Origin: Desulforhopalus sp. IMCC35007
Lineage (GTDB): Bacteria; Desulfobacterota; Desulfobulbia; Desulfobulbales; Desulfocapsaceae
DNA length: 64,000 bases
NCBI RefSeq assembly: GCF_005116575.1
Contig: NZ_SWCN01000003.1
Span: 62,001-126,000 of the forward strand
Reading direction: 5' to 3'
Shown here: positions 44,101 to 53,162 of the stretch, in pieces
Position numbering within the stretch: position 1 is the stretch's first letter
Layout of the letters: every line of letters begins with the position of its first letter
Notes under the pieces: model-generated
What the model was told of the DNA's origin: nothing
Database searches by the model: none
The model's input: the letters and a program-made list of their open reading frames with translations, nothing else
Made by a program: the position numbers and the translations under genes

Positions 44101-44392
44101 CATCGGTGTCAACACCTTTAGAAATCCAGATATTGATTATGATGCCCAGACAGCAACCCTGGAGCTTGCCAGATCCACCGACGAAGAGAAAAATGAACAG
44201 ATCGATCGGCTGGCACAGTTCCATAGCAAACACCAGACAGAATGCCCAAAAGCCCTGAATCGTCTCAAGGAAGTGGCCCTTGGCAATGGCAACATTTTCG
44301 AGGAACTCCTACACACGGTCCGACACTGTAGCCTGGGCCAGATTACCAACGCCTTATATGAGGTGGGAGGACAGTACCGCAGAAACATGTAA
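41114..44392 (+). CDS. icmF: Fused isobutyryl-CoA mutase with GTPase chaperone (IcmF)
   Basis: Adenosylcobalamin enzyme that interconverts isobutyryl-CoA and n-butyryl-CoA. Start at ATG 41114 (AAAGGAGC upstream) gives 1092 residues, normal for IcmF; ATG 41003 would add 37 unrelated residues. Domain order is diagnostic: an N-terminal B12-binding domain ([16 protein letters not shown]), then a MeaB-like GTPase ([60 protein letters not shown]), then the mutase barrel ([47 protein letters not shown]). Related pivalyl- and isovaleryl-CoA mutases share this layout, so substrate is inferred from the butyrate-type neighbours. Confidence 0.93.
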   Translation: MQVDVEIYRPKNVVRVITATSLFDGHDASTNIMRRILQDSGVEVIHLAHNRSVQELVETAIEEDAQGIAMSSYQGGHMEAFKYMIDLLKEKDSSHIKVFGGGGGVIVADEIKELEAYGVAKIYSPEDGNTMGLQGMINHMIGILDFSTLPFHKLDPAKLSHTEAKTIAGFITAVQQAKRGDQDKYEQLINMLAPLAKKNNPPVIGITGTGGAGKSSLTDEIIVRFLHDIKDIRIAIISCDPSRRKTGGALLGDRIRMNSISGSDKVYMRSLATQESATEVSEVLPEAIQVVKAAGFDLIIAETAGIGQGDSKITELSDISMYVMTSEYGAPSQLEKIDMLDYADLIVINKFEKKGSDDALRDIRKQVQRNRKAWGTPPEQFPVYGTIASKFNDDGITALYHGIIEQLNEKSGLHLVSNLEKSSQKFSSSKTIVIPSERIRYLAEIASTIREYHKKTDKQTEALRLSNHVTKTIELLLAKSDSSIEQAIETLKVEAKIVAKGVDSQTQDTINQWLEMEKQYSGEELVYTVRGREIRVPLHTESLSHSKIPKISLPKFKDPGDIYRWIRKENLPGYFPFTGGVFPMKRAGEDPTRMFAGEGGPRQTNARFKLLSENYAAKRLSTAFDSVTLYGWDPAVRPDIYGKIGTSGVSICTLDDVKLLYDGFDLCAPTTSVSMTINGPAPIILAMFMNTAIDQQVDTFVAEMNRKPNESEYDGIKTKVLENVRGTVQADILKEDQGQNTCIFSIEFALKMMGDIQEFFIAQNVKNFYSVSVSGYHIAEAGANPITQLALTLSNGFTYVEYYLARGMDIDAIAANLSFFFSNGMDPEYTVIGRVARRIWSIAMKEKYGASTTSQRLKYHIQTSGRSLHSQEIQFNDIRTSLQALCAIYDNCNSLHTNAFDEAITTPSAESVRRALAIQLIINREWGLAKNENPNQGSFIVEELTDLVEEAVMVEFDRITDRGGVLGAMETGYQRSKIQEESMYYEYLKHSGAYPIIGVNTFRNPDIDYDAQTATLELARSTDEEKNEQIDRLAQFHSKHQTECPKALNRLKEVALGNGNIFEELLHTVRHCSLGQITNALYEVGGQYRRNM

Positions 44393-44418
44393 GTTTTGCT
44401 TATACCCGCGTGAAGCAG

Positions 44419-44449
44419 AAATGGGAATGGCCGGAGGTCATTCCCATTT
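44419..44449 (+). terminator. Strong terminator after icmF
   Basis: A perfect 11-bp stem AAATGGGAATG / CATTCCCATTT with a 9-base loop, then TTGTGTTGG, 27 bp after the stop. It probably closes the plus-strand acyl-CoA operon. Confidence 0.8.
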
Positions 44450-44649
44450 TGTGTTGGCAGGCCCCAGATTAATGCTAACAGCCACAGGAAATCGTCTAGT
44501 GATACGTGGCAGAGTTGAGAGTTCTGTTATGTGTCGTGCTCTGTAATGGGCGTTAGGTAACCGTCTCTGCAAAAGAGACAGAACATTAATTTGATCGGCA
44601 ATAATACTGGTAAAATTGCAACAGGTGCCCGGTTCTTTTCAAGAACACA

Positions 44650-46446
44650 TTATATATTTGAGCCTGCCTTCAGCAGGTAGGTGATCTGCCAGCCGGTCAC
44701 AGGCAGAGGCTGGCGCTCTTCAGTAAACCAGTGCAGACGATTGTCCGGATCCATGGCAAACAGCGGGACGATTTGATCGCCATTTGATCTCACAAAGGTT
44801 TCAAAAGAAAATTCTTCGGTTATACGAGTTACTCTCATCTCCCCTCCCATTCTCAATTGCGCAGCCAGCTCGGCGTAAGTCGTTTTTTCTGTAAACAGTA
44901 AATCTCCTGTCCATTGACTCTGTGACACCATTCTGTCAGGCAACTCTTTGGTTGCCTCAGTTCGAATCATGAAAATATTGTCTTTACCAAACTCCAGCCG
45001 ATAACGCATTGCTGCGGCACTGTTTACACTGTCATAATGGGACAACCCGAGCATATAGCCAATCCCTACCAGGTCCAAATGCCGATCAGCATGCTCTGAA
45101 ATTGGATTACCAAGATAGGTTGGCAGCCCTTTCATTTTGGCCACGGCAACCTTATCCCTTGAGGTGTCCGCCAACAGCACCCTGAAACCATTCTCCACCA
45201 GGGCCTCTGCCACAGCTATTGCCAGATTGTTAGCTCCTATGATCAGGTAGCCCAGCGGTTCAGGTTCCGCCACCTTGAGCAGGACAGCGATAGGCCTTGC
45301 CGTAAGACTCTGGAGAATCACGGTACCAATGATGACCGAAAACACTAGAGGGACTATGACGTCGGCATTGGTAAAACCAGCATTTTCAAGTTTAAGAGCA
45401 AATAGAGCTGAAATGGCGGCTGCAATGATACCCCTGGGTGCAATCCAGGCAAGCAGATGTCGCTCAGGCCAGGAAAGTCCCGAGCCCCAGGTAGAGATCA
45501 TGATGTTTATCGGCCTCGCGACAAATTGAATCACGATCAAGATTCCAGCGACAGACCAGCCCAAGGCTCTGATAGATTCCAGATCAAGGCGAGCTGCCAG
45601 CAGGATAAAAAGTATAGAGATCAGAAGAAGGCTCAGGCTCTCCTTGAAATGGAGAATCTCATCGATATGAACCTGTTTCATATTGGCAAGCATCATACCC
45701 ATCACAGTAACAGCTACCAGCCCGGACTCAGCCTGCACGGTGTCGGAAAAAGCAAAAGCCGCCAGAACCAGCGAGAGTGTGGTCAAATTCTGCAGATATT
45801 CAGGTATCCACCGATGCCGCAACAAAATGCCAAAAAGATAACCCGTTGCCAGGCCTGTAATACCACCTGCCAGCAGAATTGTGGCAAAAGTCATCAAGGT
45901 ATGCATCCACACGCCCTGCCCGCCTTCGGCGATGATAAACTCATACACAAGTACCGCAAGGGAGGCACCTATGGGATCAATCACAATCCCCTCCCAACGA
46001 AGAATCGTTGAAATGGCAACCGTTGGCCGAACTGTTTTTAACATCGGGACGATCACGGTGGGACCGGTCACAACAGTGAGGGCACCAAATAAAAATGACA
46101 GCTCCCACGATAAATCAAAGAGCAGGTGCGCTCCCAGAGAGGTAATCAACCATGTCGCAACCATACCAATGGTCACCATATTTCTGACAACGGTCTCCAA
46201 TCCAAGTAGCTTACGAAATTTAAGTGTCAGTGCACCCTCGAATAAAATGATGGCCACAGAAAAAGAAATAAGTGGAAGGAAAAGAGGGCCAAGCAGCTCA
46301 TCGGGATTGACCAGACGGGTAACAGGGCCTACAACAATACCTGTAAGCAGCAGAAAGATAATGGCAGGCAGTTTTAGTCGCCAGGCAACCCACTGACAGA
46401 TACTGCATAGTATAAGAATACCCGCAAGGGTTATGGTAAAAGTCAT
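44650..46446 (-). CDS. CPA1-type Na+/H+ antiporter with C-terminal nucleotide-binding domain
   Basis: 598 residues. The N-terminal 390 hold about 12-13 transmembrane helices; VTGPTVIVPMLKT and WEGIVIDPIGASLAVLVYE carry the ion-binding Asp of CPA1 antiporters (ND/DP-type). Residues about 400-600 form a soluble TrkA-N-like domain (YLIIGANNLAIAVAEALVENG), with GANN in place of the usual GxGxxG, and a further C-terminal region. Likely exports Na+ or K+ in exchange for protons in a nucleotide- or redox-regulated way. Stands alone. Confidence 0.88.
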   Translation of the reverse strand: MTFTITLAGILILCSICQWVAWRLKLPAIIFLLLTGIVVGPVTRLVNPDELLGPLFLPLISFSVAIILFEGALTLKFRKLLGLETVVRNMVTIGMVATWLITSLGAHLLFDLSWELSFLFGALTVVTGPTVIVPMLKTVRPTVAISTILRWEGIVIDPIGASLAVLVYEFIIAEGGQGVWMHTLMTFATILLAGGITGLATGYLFGILLRHRWIPEYLQNLTTLSLVLAAFAFSDTVQAESGLVAVTVMGMMLANMKQVHIDEILHFKESLSLLLISILFILLAARLDLESIRALGWSVAGILIVIQFVARPINIMISTWGSGLSWPERHLLAWIAPRGIIAAAISALFALKLENAGFTNADVIVPLVFSVIIGTVILQSLTARPIAVLLKVAEPEPLGYLIIGANNLAIAVAEALVENGFRVLLADTSRDKVAVAKMKGLPTYLGNPISEHADRHLDLVGIGYMLGLSHYDSVNSAAAMRYRLEFGKDNIFMIRTEATKELPDRMVSQSQWTGDLLFTEKTTYAELAAQLRMGGEMRVTRITEEFSFETFVRSNGDQIVPLFAMDPDNRLHWFTEERQPLPVTGWQITYLLKAGSNI

Positions 46447-46851
46447 AGATGAATCCTGGGCTTCTGGTAATATATGCGGCAGCGGGACAAGTTCAGTCTG
46501 TTTGTCCTGGCTGTGAGTGCATGAATCGACGTATATTATTACAGAGTCGCTCTGTATTTTTTCAAGACACAGTAATAAATTTTCATAAAAAACACCATCT
46601 ACAGCTATCTTCGTGGTGGACGATGGGTCGGAATTACCTGAAAAGGTAAAAAAGCGGGACGGGTGGGCTCAACAACGCTGCTTCAGATGGGATCATCCGC
46701 TATTTTGTATTTCTCTCATCATAATACTCAACACCTGAAGAAAAGATCGTTCAATACGGTCGTCTCGTAGACCTGGCGCAATAAGCGGTTTCCCTGAGAC
46801 AATTAACGGCGGTGTGCGGAGTATCTTGTCCGCCTCGGTCGATACAGAGGC
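46447..46851. other. Gene-free region between the antiporter and rsgA
   Basis: 405 bases with no convincing ORF on either strand. A small TTACCT-GAAA-AGGTAA hairpin near 46634 is the only local structure. It should contain the antiporter promoter on the minus strand. Confidence 0.4.
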
Positions 46852-47934
46852 TTATCTCATGTTGTGCTTATTTTTCATAACAGTTTTACACATTTTTCCA
46901 AACTGCTTCTCTCTCTTTTTCTTCTCTAGATAGGACATTTCATGGAATTGCGCTTCTTTCACCATTTTAGAGTACCCCGCTAAACGCTCCACAGATATCT
47001 CGCCGCTTTCTATGGCCTCAGCAATTGCACAACCTTTTTCACCGCTATGACTGCAATCGTTGAAATAGCATTGTTCCGCCAAAGATACTATTTCGGAAAA
47101 GGTGTCATCTAAGCCTGTTTCAATTGAAAAATTACCAAGCTCACGCATCCCTGGTGTGTCTATAATCATCGCACCACTGGCAAGTTTAATAAGTTGCCGG
47201 TGGGTTGTTGTATGCCGCCCCTTGCTCTCTTTTTTACTGGTGGTCTGTGTTTCATAAACCGCCGCGCCGATGAGTGTGTTAATGAGCGTTGTCTTGCCCA
47301 CTCCAGAGGAACCCAGCAGGCAGTAGGTAAGAGCGGGCTCAAGGAGTCTTGCGACTTGATCCACACCACCAGCGACCTCAGTACTAAAGGCGACCACGGG
47401 TAAGTCAGGCATCACCTGCTGAATCTCTGCGATTATTTCTGCCAGTTCTTGGGTGGAAACAAGGTCACTTTTACTCAGCAGGACAACCGGTTTGATATTA
47501 CTTTCATGGGACATGACAAGGTATCTCTCAAGACGCCTTATGTTAAAGTTTTCATTGAGAGACTGCATAATGAAAGCTACATCAATATTGGCTGCAATAA
47601 GCTGAAAATCGATTTTCTTGCCCGCGGTCTTCCTTTTGAGCAGTGACGTTCGAGGAAGAACTTCGTGGATGATTGCAAAGGTGGTATCATCGTAAAAACT
47701 GACAAGCACCCAGTCACCGACGGTGGGATAATCCGTGGCAGACGATGCATTGTACATTAATTTGCCAACTACTTCGGCAAGGACTTCAACCTCTCCGTTA
47801 CTGATAGTGTAACTGTCTTTATGGACCACAACTACTCTTGCAAGCTCATGCTGCTCAAATAGTTTTGGATCAACTGATCGAATTAAATCTGTTGAGAGAC
47901 CAAAACGGATAAGCTTTTGCTCAATGCTCTTCAT
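46852..47934 (-). CDS. rsgA: Ribosome small subunit-dependent GTPase A
   Basis: Late assembly factor for the 30S subunit. Circularly permuted GTPase: an OB-fold domain, then G4 (LLSKSDLV), then G1 (LGSSGVGKTTLINTL), then G3 (IDTPGMREL). The C-terminal zinc site follows, CYFNDCSHSGEKGC. Start chosen at ATG 47934 (MKSIEQKLIRFG), 360 residues. A TTG at 48006 would extend it by 24 residues lacking family pattern; neither start has a clear ribosome binding site. Confidence 0.94.
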   Translation of the reverse strand: MKSIEQKLIRFGLSTDLIRSVDPKLFEQHELARVVVVHKDSYTISNGEVEVLAEVVGKLMYNASSATDYPTVGDWVLVSFYDDTTFAIIHEVLPRTSLLKRKTAGKKIDFQLIAANIDVAFIMQSLNENFNIRRLERYLVMSHESNIKPVVLLSKSDLVSTQELAEIIAEIQQVMPDLPVVAFSTEVAGGVDQVARLLEPALTYCLLGSSGVGKTTLINTLIGAAVYETQTTSKKESKGRHTTTHRQLIKLASGAMIIDTPGMRELGNFSIETGLDDTFSEIVSLAEQCYFNDCSHSGEKGCAIAEAIESGEISVERLAGYSKMVKEAQFHEMSYLEKKKREKQFGKMCKTVMKNKHNMR

Positions 47935-48044
47935 CTGTATGTCAGAAAGCTGAAAAGAGAATCTTGATATAGGCTGACTCCTTGTTTTACAAAAACGAGA
48001 TGCCAACCTGTGAAGCAGTGAGCTGAGAATAGGTCCATTCTAAA

Positions 48045-49055
48045 TTATTTCCTGTCTTCAGGCTGGGCGAGCACCTGTTGATATGTTTGCTTAAAAGAAC
48101 TCACAGATACTTTACTTTGCCAATGATCTGTGAACAATCCTGTCAGCCAAAATCCACACCACAATGTAACTGTTAATACAGGTATGAGCCAGAAATTATA
48201 CCTGTGTTTGACCGGACCCTTGACAGACAGGCAATCTTCTTTCGGGCAGACTGCAAGACACTCAAGGCAGCCGATACATTCAGGAGATCGAACAGTTTTC
48301 TGCTGACTTACTTGAATCCCCCCCGGGCATATTTTATTGCATTTTTGACAATCGATACATGTCTCTGCCTGCCGATGAACCTGCAACGGACTGAAAAAAG
48401 CAAAAACTCCAAGCAAAGCCCCGTACGGACAAAGATAGCGGCACCAGAAGTGAGGAATAACAAAGGAAATAAGGATAATACAGGATACAACTGCAATGGT
48501 TAGCCCCGAAGGATGCAGGAAAAACAGCAGCATTTTGGCGTCAGCCACAAGATTATAGGGTGTATGCAAAAATGCAGTAATAGCCTGAACATCCATCTGC
48601 CAGCCTATCATATACACAAAAAAGGCGAGAATAATGTATTTCAGGCTTGTCAATGGATAGTCAATCCAGCGAGGCAGTGTGATGGGACGCTTCAACCGCA
48701 CTCCGATATTTTGGATTATAAGAGAGCCAAAACCAACAGGGCAAATCCAGCCACAGAATCCTTTCCGCGCAAAAAAGGCAATAGCCAGCGCAGCCATGAA
48801 AATAACCAGGCCGGCTGGGTGAATGGGATCAAATTCACCCGTGAGCAGCAGCCGTTTAAAACCTAACAGAGCGGATATAGGCAAAAAACCTTCAACACCC
48901 GGTGGCCTTGGAACATAGGCACCCTGATCCAGGGTCCATTTATAAAAATGATAAAACCGCCAACCGATAAAAAGTGTACACAGAGTAAAAGCTGCGAGTA
49001 TGATTCTGCGTATTTTAGGCAGGTTTGTGATGGAAAAAAAATTATTTCTATTCAT
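48045..49055 (-). CDS. NapH/NosR-like membrane polyferredoxin (4Fe-4S)
   Basis: 336 residues with five to six transmembrane helices. Two cytoplasmic-side motifs CGWICPVGF and CRYLCPYGALLG (C-X3-CP) are typical of NapH/CcoG-type proteins. Two [4Fe-4S] ferredoxin motifs follow: CIDCQKCNKICPGGI and CIGCLECLAVCPKEDC. It likely moves electrons between the quinone pool and a soluble or periplasmic partner. No reductase genes are adjacent, so the partner is unknown. It follows no obvious operon. Confidence 0.88.
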   Translation of the reverse strand: MNRNNFFSITNLPKIRRIILAAFTLCTLFIGWRFYHFYKWTLDQGAYVPRPPGVEGFLPISALLGFKRLLLTGEFDPIHPAGLVIFMAALAIAFFARKGFCGWICPVGFGSLIIQNIGVRLKRPITLPRWIDYPLTSLKYIILAFFVYMIGWQMDVQAITAFLHTPYNLVADAKMLLFFLHPSGLTIAVVSCIILISFVIPHFWCRYLCPYGALLGVFAFFSPLQVHRQAETCIDCQKCNKICPGGIQVSQQKTVRSPECIGCLECLAVCPKEDCLSVKGPVKHRYNFWLIPVLTVTLWCGFWLTGLFTDHWQSKVSVSSFKQTYQQVLAQPEDRK

Positions 49056-49235
49056 ATGGGACCTTATGAGATGAGGACTTTGGTTAAAAAAAAATCACCA
49101 TAACCAATTTCAGAAAGCACCCATTTGACCTGAATCAATTTATGACCTTTTCTGAACTTTTCTGTATTGGTAGATATCCTGTCTGCTTGCGGGATTGATC
49201 GACACTCCTCCAGCAGCTCTTCTCATTATACATGC

Positions 49236-49625
49236 TTATTTGGGGTCTAAACGGTAGGCGATGGAACTCATTTGGGCAACATAAACACCGTTGTCATCCT
49301 TTACCGATACCTGATAATGTCCAACTCTCCTTGATTGGGACACAACTCTTGCTTCGGCTATAAGTTTGGAGCCTGTTGGTTTATTGAGGTATTTTATATC
49401 AGCCTGCATACCAATTGAGGTTTTCACTGTGTTACAGGCAGCAGCAAAGGCAATGTCCGCCAGAGCAAAGATGACCGCCCCATGTATGGAACCTAATCCG
49501 TTTGTATGGCTGCCTGCTATTATCATTTCACACCGGGCAAATTCCTCAGATGATTGAACAATTGTAATACCAAGGCTTTGGGCATACTTGTCATTGGCGA
49601 TAAACGTTTCATTATAATCTTGCAT
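49236..49625 (-). CDS. Hotdog-fold thioesterase, PaaI-like
   Basis: 129 residues. The central helix and active region GLGSIHGAVIFALADIAFAAAC holds the hotdog core, with HG and a catalytic Asp in LADIAF as in PaaI/YbgC-like acyl-CoA thioesterases. The C-terminus SVKDDNGVYVAQMSSIAYRL is typical. Likely hydrolyses an acyl-CoA. It is separated by 180 bp from the ferredoxin and by about 95 bp from the Ppx/GppA gene. Confidence 0.85.
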   Translation of the reverse strand: MQDYNETFIANDKYAQSLGITIVQSSEEFARCEMIIAGSHTNGLGSIHGAVIFALADIAFAAACNTVKTSIGMQADIKYLNKPTGSKLIAEARVVSQSRRVGHYQVSVKDDNGVYVAQMSSIAYRLDPK

Positions 49626-49720
49626 TGTTTTGGTAGAGATTTCTCAATTGTAATGGAGAGCCGCAGAAAACGTCGTTTTAGGGGAAACGGCAGAGCCTCT
49701 GGAACTGCTTTTCAGACAGA

Positions 49721-51223
49721 TCATGAAGCAAAAGTTAGTGTAAAACCCACATTTGTTAAAAATTCAGCCTCCTGCTCAAGGCTGATCCGCTGCAGGGGGT
49801 GATTGATCAACTCGTATGGGGCAAACTGAAGACTCAACGCATTGTCCGTGGCAACGACTTGTTCAATAACTGCAGTCTCGTCCTTACGGGAGCGATGCAG
49901 CAGCGTTGCAAGACGAAGAAGTATAGCAAGTCTCAGGGCGGTTTTTTGCTCTTTTTCCGGCAGACCAGTGAAGAATTTAGTGGAAATTTTTTTGCGATGA
50001 CAGCGCACCAGAACACTCATCCAGTGTTGCTCCTCTAAAGAGAACCCGGGGAGATCTGCGTTGGCCAGAAGATACGCGCCATGTTTCTGATAGCCACTCA
50101 GGGAGACCGCCAGGCCAATCTCATGAAGGCTGCTCGCCCAATGCAGTCTTTCTGCGTCCACCAGCCGCAGATCCCAGGCGCTTTCACAGGCGGTGAAAAG
50201 ACGGTGCGATGTCAGACTCACCCGCCGGGCATGTTTCTGGCTGACTTGGAATCGCTGCTGCACACTGGAAACCGTCTTTAAGCGGGTATCTTCACTCTGA
50301 ATTCGCCCCAGGCGCTCATAGAGCAGGCCTTCGCGCAAGGCACCTTCGGAAACCTGCATGGTTTCTATTTTAAGTGCCTCGAAGGTGGCAATGAGGATGG
50401 CGAGTCCACCTGCAAAAACAGGTTGCCGGTCACTATCTAAACCCGGAAGTTGAAGGTTTTTGATATGTCCAGCCGCGATCATTCTGTTTCGTATTTCGTA
50501 TAAACTGTCAAGGGTTATATGGTAGGTCTTAAAGCCGAGCGCCCTGACAATGCTCCCCACGGCTTTAATTGTTCCGGATGCTCCAGTTGCCGAGATCCAG
50601 CCAATTTCGCGAAAATCACGTCGTACAGGACGTAATTCCATGTGTGCAGCTATACGGGCCTTGCCCCAATTTTCCTTGCTGAGATCGCCGTTTTGAAAAT
50701 AATTGCGGCTCATACTGACGCAACCCATTGATAGACTGCTGAGATGCAGAGGTTCGAAGCCTTCACCGATAATGAGTTCTGTACTGCCGCCACCGATATC
50801 CATCACAAACCGTTTTCCATCCTCAGCCACCAGAGAATGGGAAACCCCAAGATAGATCAGGCGAGCTTCCTCTTTGCCTCCAATGATTGAGATTGGGTGA
50901 CCGAGAACTTCACTGGCGCTTTGTAAAAACTGGCGGGAATTTTTCGCCTGACGCAGGGTATTGGTGCCAACTGCGGCAACACTGCCCTGAGGTAATTTTT
51001 GTACACGTTCAGCAAATCGATCAAGGCAGGAAAGGGCCCGTATACGTGCTTCCTCAGATAACATGCCCTCGTTATCAAGACCGCCTCCAAGGCGAACCAT
51101 TTCTTTTAAGCTATCCAGAATATGCACATGACCGTTCTCTATTCGGGCGACAACAAGGTGAAAACTATTGGATCCCAGGTCAATGGCGGCTAAATATTGT
51201 GGTGTTGGCTGTTGTTCGTTCAT
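49721..51223 (-). CDS. Ppx/GppA phosphatase (exopolyphosphatase / pppGpp phosphohydrolase)
   Basis: 500 residues. The N-terminal ASKHA domain has the phosphate loops AAIDLGSNSFHLVVARIE and FVMDIGGGSTELIIGEG, and TLRQAKNSRQFLQSA between. Residues about 310-490 form the HD-like C-terminal domain seen in Ppx1/GppA (ASSLHEIGLAVSLSGYQKHGAY). Such enzymes remove phosphate from polyphosphate or from pppGpp; the two cannot be separated by sequence here. Confidence 0.92.
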   Translation of the reverse strand: MNEQQPTPQYLAAIDLGSNSFHLVVARIENGHVHILDSLKEMVRLGGGLDNEGMLSEEARIRALSCLDRFAERVQKLPQGSVAAVGTNTLRQAKNSRQFLQSASEVLGHPISIIGGKEEARLIYLGVSHSLVAEDGKRFVMDIGGGSTELIIGEGFEPLHLSSLSMGCVSMSRNYFQNGDLSKENWGKARIAAHMELRPVRRDFREIGWISATGASGTIKAVGSIVRALGFKTYHITLDSLYEIRNRMIAAGHIKNLQLPGLDSDRQPVFAGGLAILIATFEALKIETMQVSEGALREGLLYERLGRIQSEDTRLKTVSSVQQRFQVSQKHARRVSLTSHRLFTACESAWDLRLVDAERLHWASSLHEIGLAVSLSGYQKHGAYLLANADLPGFSLEEQHWMSVLVRCHRKKISTKFFTGLPEKEQKTALRLAILLRLATLLHRSRKDETAVIEQVVATDNALSLQFAPYELINHPLQRISLEQEAEFLTNVGFTLTFAS

Positions 51224-51344
51224 AGAAAAATCTGGTCAGTCTACAGTTATCAGTCTGTTTTTTGCATTTCAAATGACTAGGGATTGGTGGCATGTAGAGG
51301 TAAACTACACTTTTTACGTTGGTCCGTCTTCTAAATTGCGGCTG

Positions 51345-51386
51345 GTCAAGCTGATATTGCTTCCAGTGAAGCAATATCAGCTTGAC
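51345..51386. repeat. Long perfect hairpin between ppx and ssb
   Basis: Perfect 19-bp inverted repeat (51345-51363 with 51368-51386; arm GTCAAGCTGATATTGCTTC) and a 4-base loop CAGT. No T tract follows on either strand, so it is not a standard terminator. It lies about 120 bp upstream of the ppx start and 110 bp after the end of ssb. Confidence 0.8.
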
Positions 51387-51428
51387 ACCTGACCCTTCAA
51401 AAGAAGCCTTTCATTTTTTCACATAAAA

Positions 51429-51464
51429 AAAGGTAATATCTTGTGAAAACAAAATATTACCTTT
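51429..51464 (-). terminator. Rho-independent terminator of ssb
   Basis: On the minus strand, AAAGGTAATAT...ATATTACCTTT with a 14-base loop is followed by T7, 31 bp after the ssb stop. Confidence 0.85.
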
Positions 51465-51494
51465 CAAATTTAACAATTACTATTTATGTGCATG

Positions 51495-51923
51495 TCAGAA
51501 TGGTACGTCGTCGCCTGTGTCGCCACCCATTCCGCCAAAAGGCTCTTTTGGCACTGGAGGCTCACCAAATCCTCCCCCGAGGTTTCCGTGTTCCCCACCT
51601 TTAGGAGAGAGCATTTTCATTTCACGTGCAACAATCTCAGTGGTATAGCGGTCATTACCGTTTTGATCCTGCCACTTTCGTGTCTGCAACTTACCTTCTA
51701 TATAAACTTTCGACCCTTTGTTCAGATATTCCCCACAAATCTCAGCCAGTCTTTGCCAGGCAACAATACGATGCCATTCAGTAGATTCTTGCATCTGCCC
51801 ATCCTGTCCCTTCCACCTCTCTGTAGTGGCTATGTTGAACGTGGCGACTGCGGTTCCACTTGTCGTGTATTTAATCTCAGGATCTGAACCTAAGTTACCT
51901 ATAAGAATAACTTTATTTATCAT
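51495..51923 (-). CDS. ssb: Single-stranded DNA-binding protein
   Basis: 142 residues. The OB-fold begins [19 protein letters not shown] and includes [20 protein letters not shown] and [18 protein letters not shown] flexible Gly/Pro tail is followed by the conserved acidic tip DDVPF that recruits repair and replication proteins. Normal in every respect. Confidence 0.97.
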   Translation of the reverse strand: MINKVILIGNLGSDPEIKYTTSGTAVATFNIATTERWKGQDGQMQESTEWHRIVAWQRLAEICGEYLNKGSKVYIEGKLQTRKWQDQNGNDRYTTEIVAREMKMLSPKGGEHGNLGGGFGEPPVPKEPFGGMGGDTGDDVPF

Positions 51924-52037
51924 ATCTTTTTCCTTGTATTGAAGAGAGGGTTCCCTTCTTGTAAATTTTTAGTCGGTATAAAATACACATACCACATAAA
52001 AGTCGCAAAGCATTTATTAGCATCCTGCCATTATCAA

Positions 52038-53162
52038 TTATCGTACATCACTCACCGTAGCATCCAGCATTTTACCAAGGCCACCTTTTTCTGCAGGGAT
52101 AAATCCCATGACTTCTCTCCAGATTTCATCGCTTTCCATGCAAAAATATATACAGGTTCTCGGGGCGACTTTTTCGCTCAGTGCATTATAAATATATTTA
52201 TAAAGTTCTACCCGATGTGGACGAAAATAACGTGATTTACCATCAAGTCCCATAATAAATTCATTATGATAGATTTTTGAACCTGGAAAGCGTTGGATGC
52301 CTATATCCTTTAATCGTGGGAGATACCTGAGGGCGCCAAGGGAGATCCAGGCGATGCTCTCAGCAGGCACCTTTTCATACAGTGCATTGACCGTATCAAG
52401 ATAACCTTTTTGCCAACCTGGATAGTCAATGATCGGATCAAAATGAAACGCCAGGCTGTACCCCCACTCTGCACATTGCCTTGCCGCTTCTAGCCTTTCC
52501 TCAAGATTGGCCGCACGCAACTCCTGCTTTTGCATGATCTCGTTACTGTTCAGAGACCAGGCAACAACGGTCCGGCCATTGTGCTTGAGGTTTGCCAGAT
52601 TTTCAATGACGGCACTTTTGGTTTTCAGCTCAAGGATAGCGTTTTTTTGCCCAGCAAAAAAAGGCACAAGTTTTTCAGACAATTTTGTGATGCGGTCAAG
52701 GGCCAGAGAGTCGGTGAATTCACCGGTTCCAATACGAAAGAAACTGTCCGGATTTTCTTTGAGTCCAGCGTTTAATTCGGTGAATAATTTTTCGATATTC
52801 ACATACGAGGTTACCCAGGGGGCGTTCAGGTATGCCTGGAGGATACAATATACGCAATCAATGGGACAGTTTGACCCGGTGTGCAGTACCTGATAATCAC
52901 AGCACTGGTATTCCCTTGTACCCGGGCAGGGTTTATAAAACTGACCCCGGTTTTCACAAAGAAAAAGTTGCCTTTTTCCTCTGCTTAAATTGTAAACAAA
53001 TTCCTCATCGAGACTGTTTGGCTTTCCCCTTTCTGGCACAACAGTCCAGGGAAGCGTGGTGGCCGCTAGAATTTCCTGTGTATACTCATATTCAAGACAG
53101 TTTTCTTCGACATATAATTTTTCAATGTGAATCGAAGGGTCTCGCCAGTTTGATGCAGTCAT
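52038..53162 (-). CDS. SplB-like radical SAM protein (spore photoproduct lyase family)
   Basis: 374 residues. The radical SAM motif is SNCPIDCVYCILQAYLN (C-X3-C-X2-C, about residue 93-101). Other SplB-like signs: LYVEENCLEYEYTQEIL, CENRGQFYKPCPGT, RIGTGEFTDSLALD, VVAWSLNSNEIMQ and FHFDPIIDYPGW. The Bacillus enzyme repairs the thymine spore photoproduct; homologues are frequent in non-sporulating deltaproteobacteria, where the target is not established. Its ATG at 53162 lies 41 bases inside the preceding glycosyltransferase ORF; a slightly later start is possible but no good Met follows soon. Confidence 0.85.
   Translation of the reverse strand: MTASNWRDPSIHIEKLYVEENCLEYEYTQEILAATTLPWTVVPERGKPNSLDEEFVYNLSRGKRQLFLCENRGQFYKPCPGTREYQCCDYQVLHTGSNCPIDCVYCILQAYLNAPWVTSYVNIEKLFTELNAGLKENPDSFFRIGTGEFTDSLALDRITKLSEKLVPFFAGQKNAILELKTKSAVIENLANLKHNGRTVVAWSLNSNEIMQKQELRAANLEERLEAARQCAEWGYSLAFHFDPIIDYPGWQKGYLDTVNALYEKVPAESIAWISLGALRYLPRLKDIGIQRFPGSKIYHNEFIMGLDGKSRYFRPHRVELYKYIYNALSEKVAPRTCIYFCMESDEIWREVMGFIPAEKGGLGKMLDATVSDVR

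Noticed and set aside
43673-44258. Long antisense ORFs within icmF (both strands near 43.7-44.3 kb)
   Set aside because: Shadows of the mutase domain, without start signals or protein motifs.
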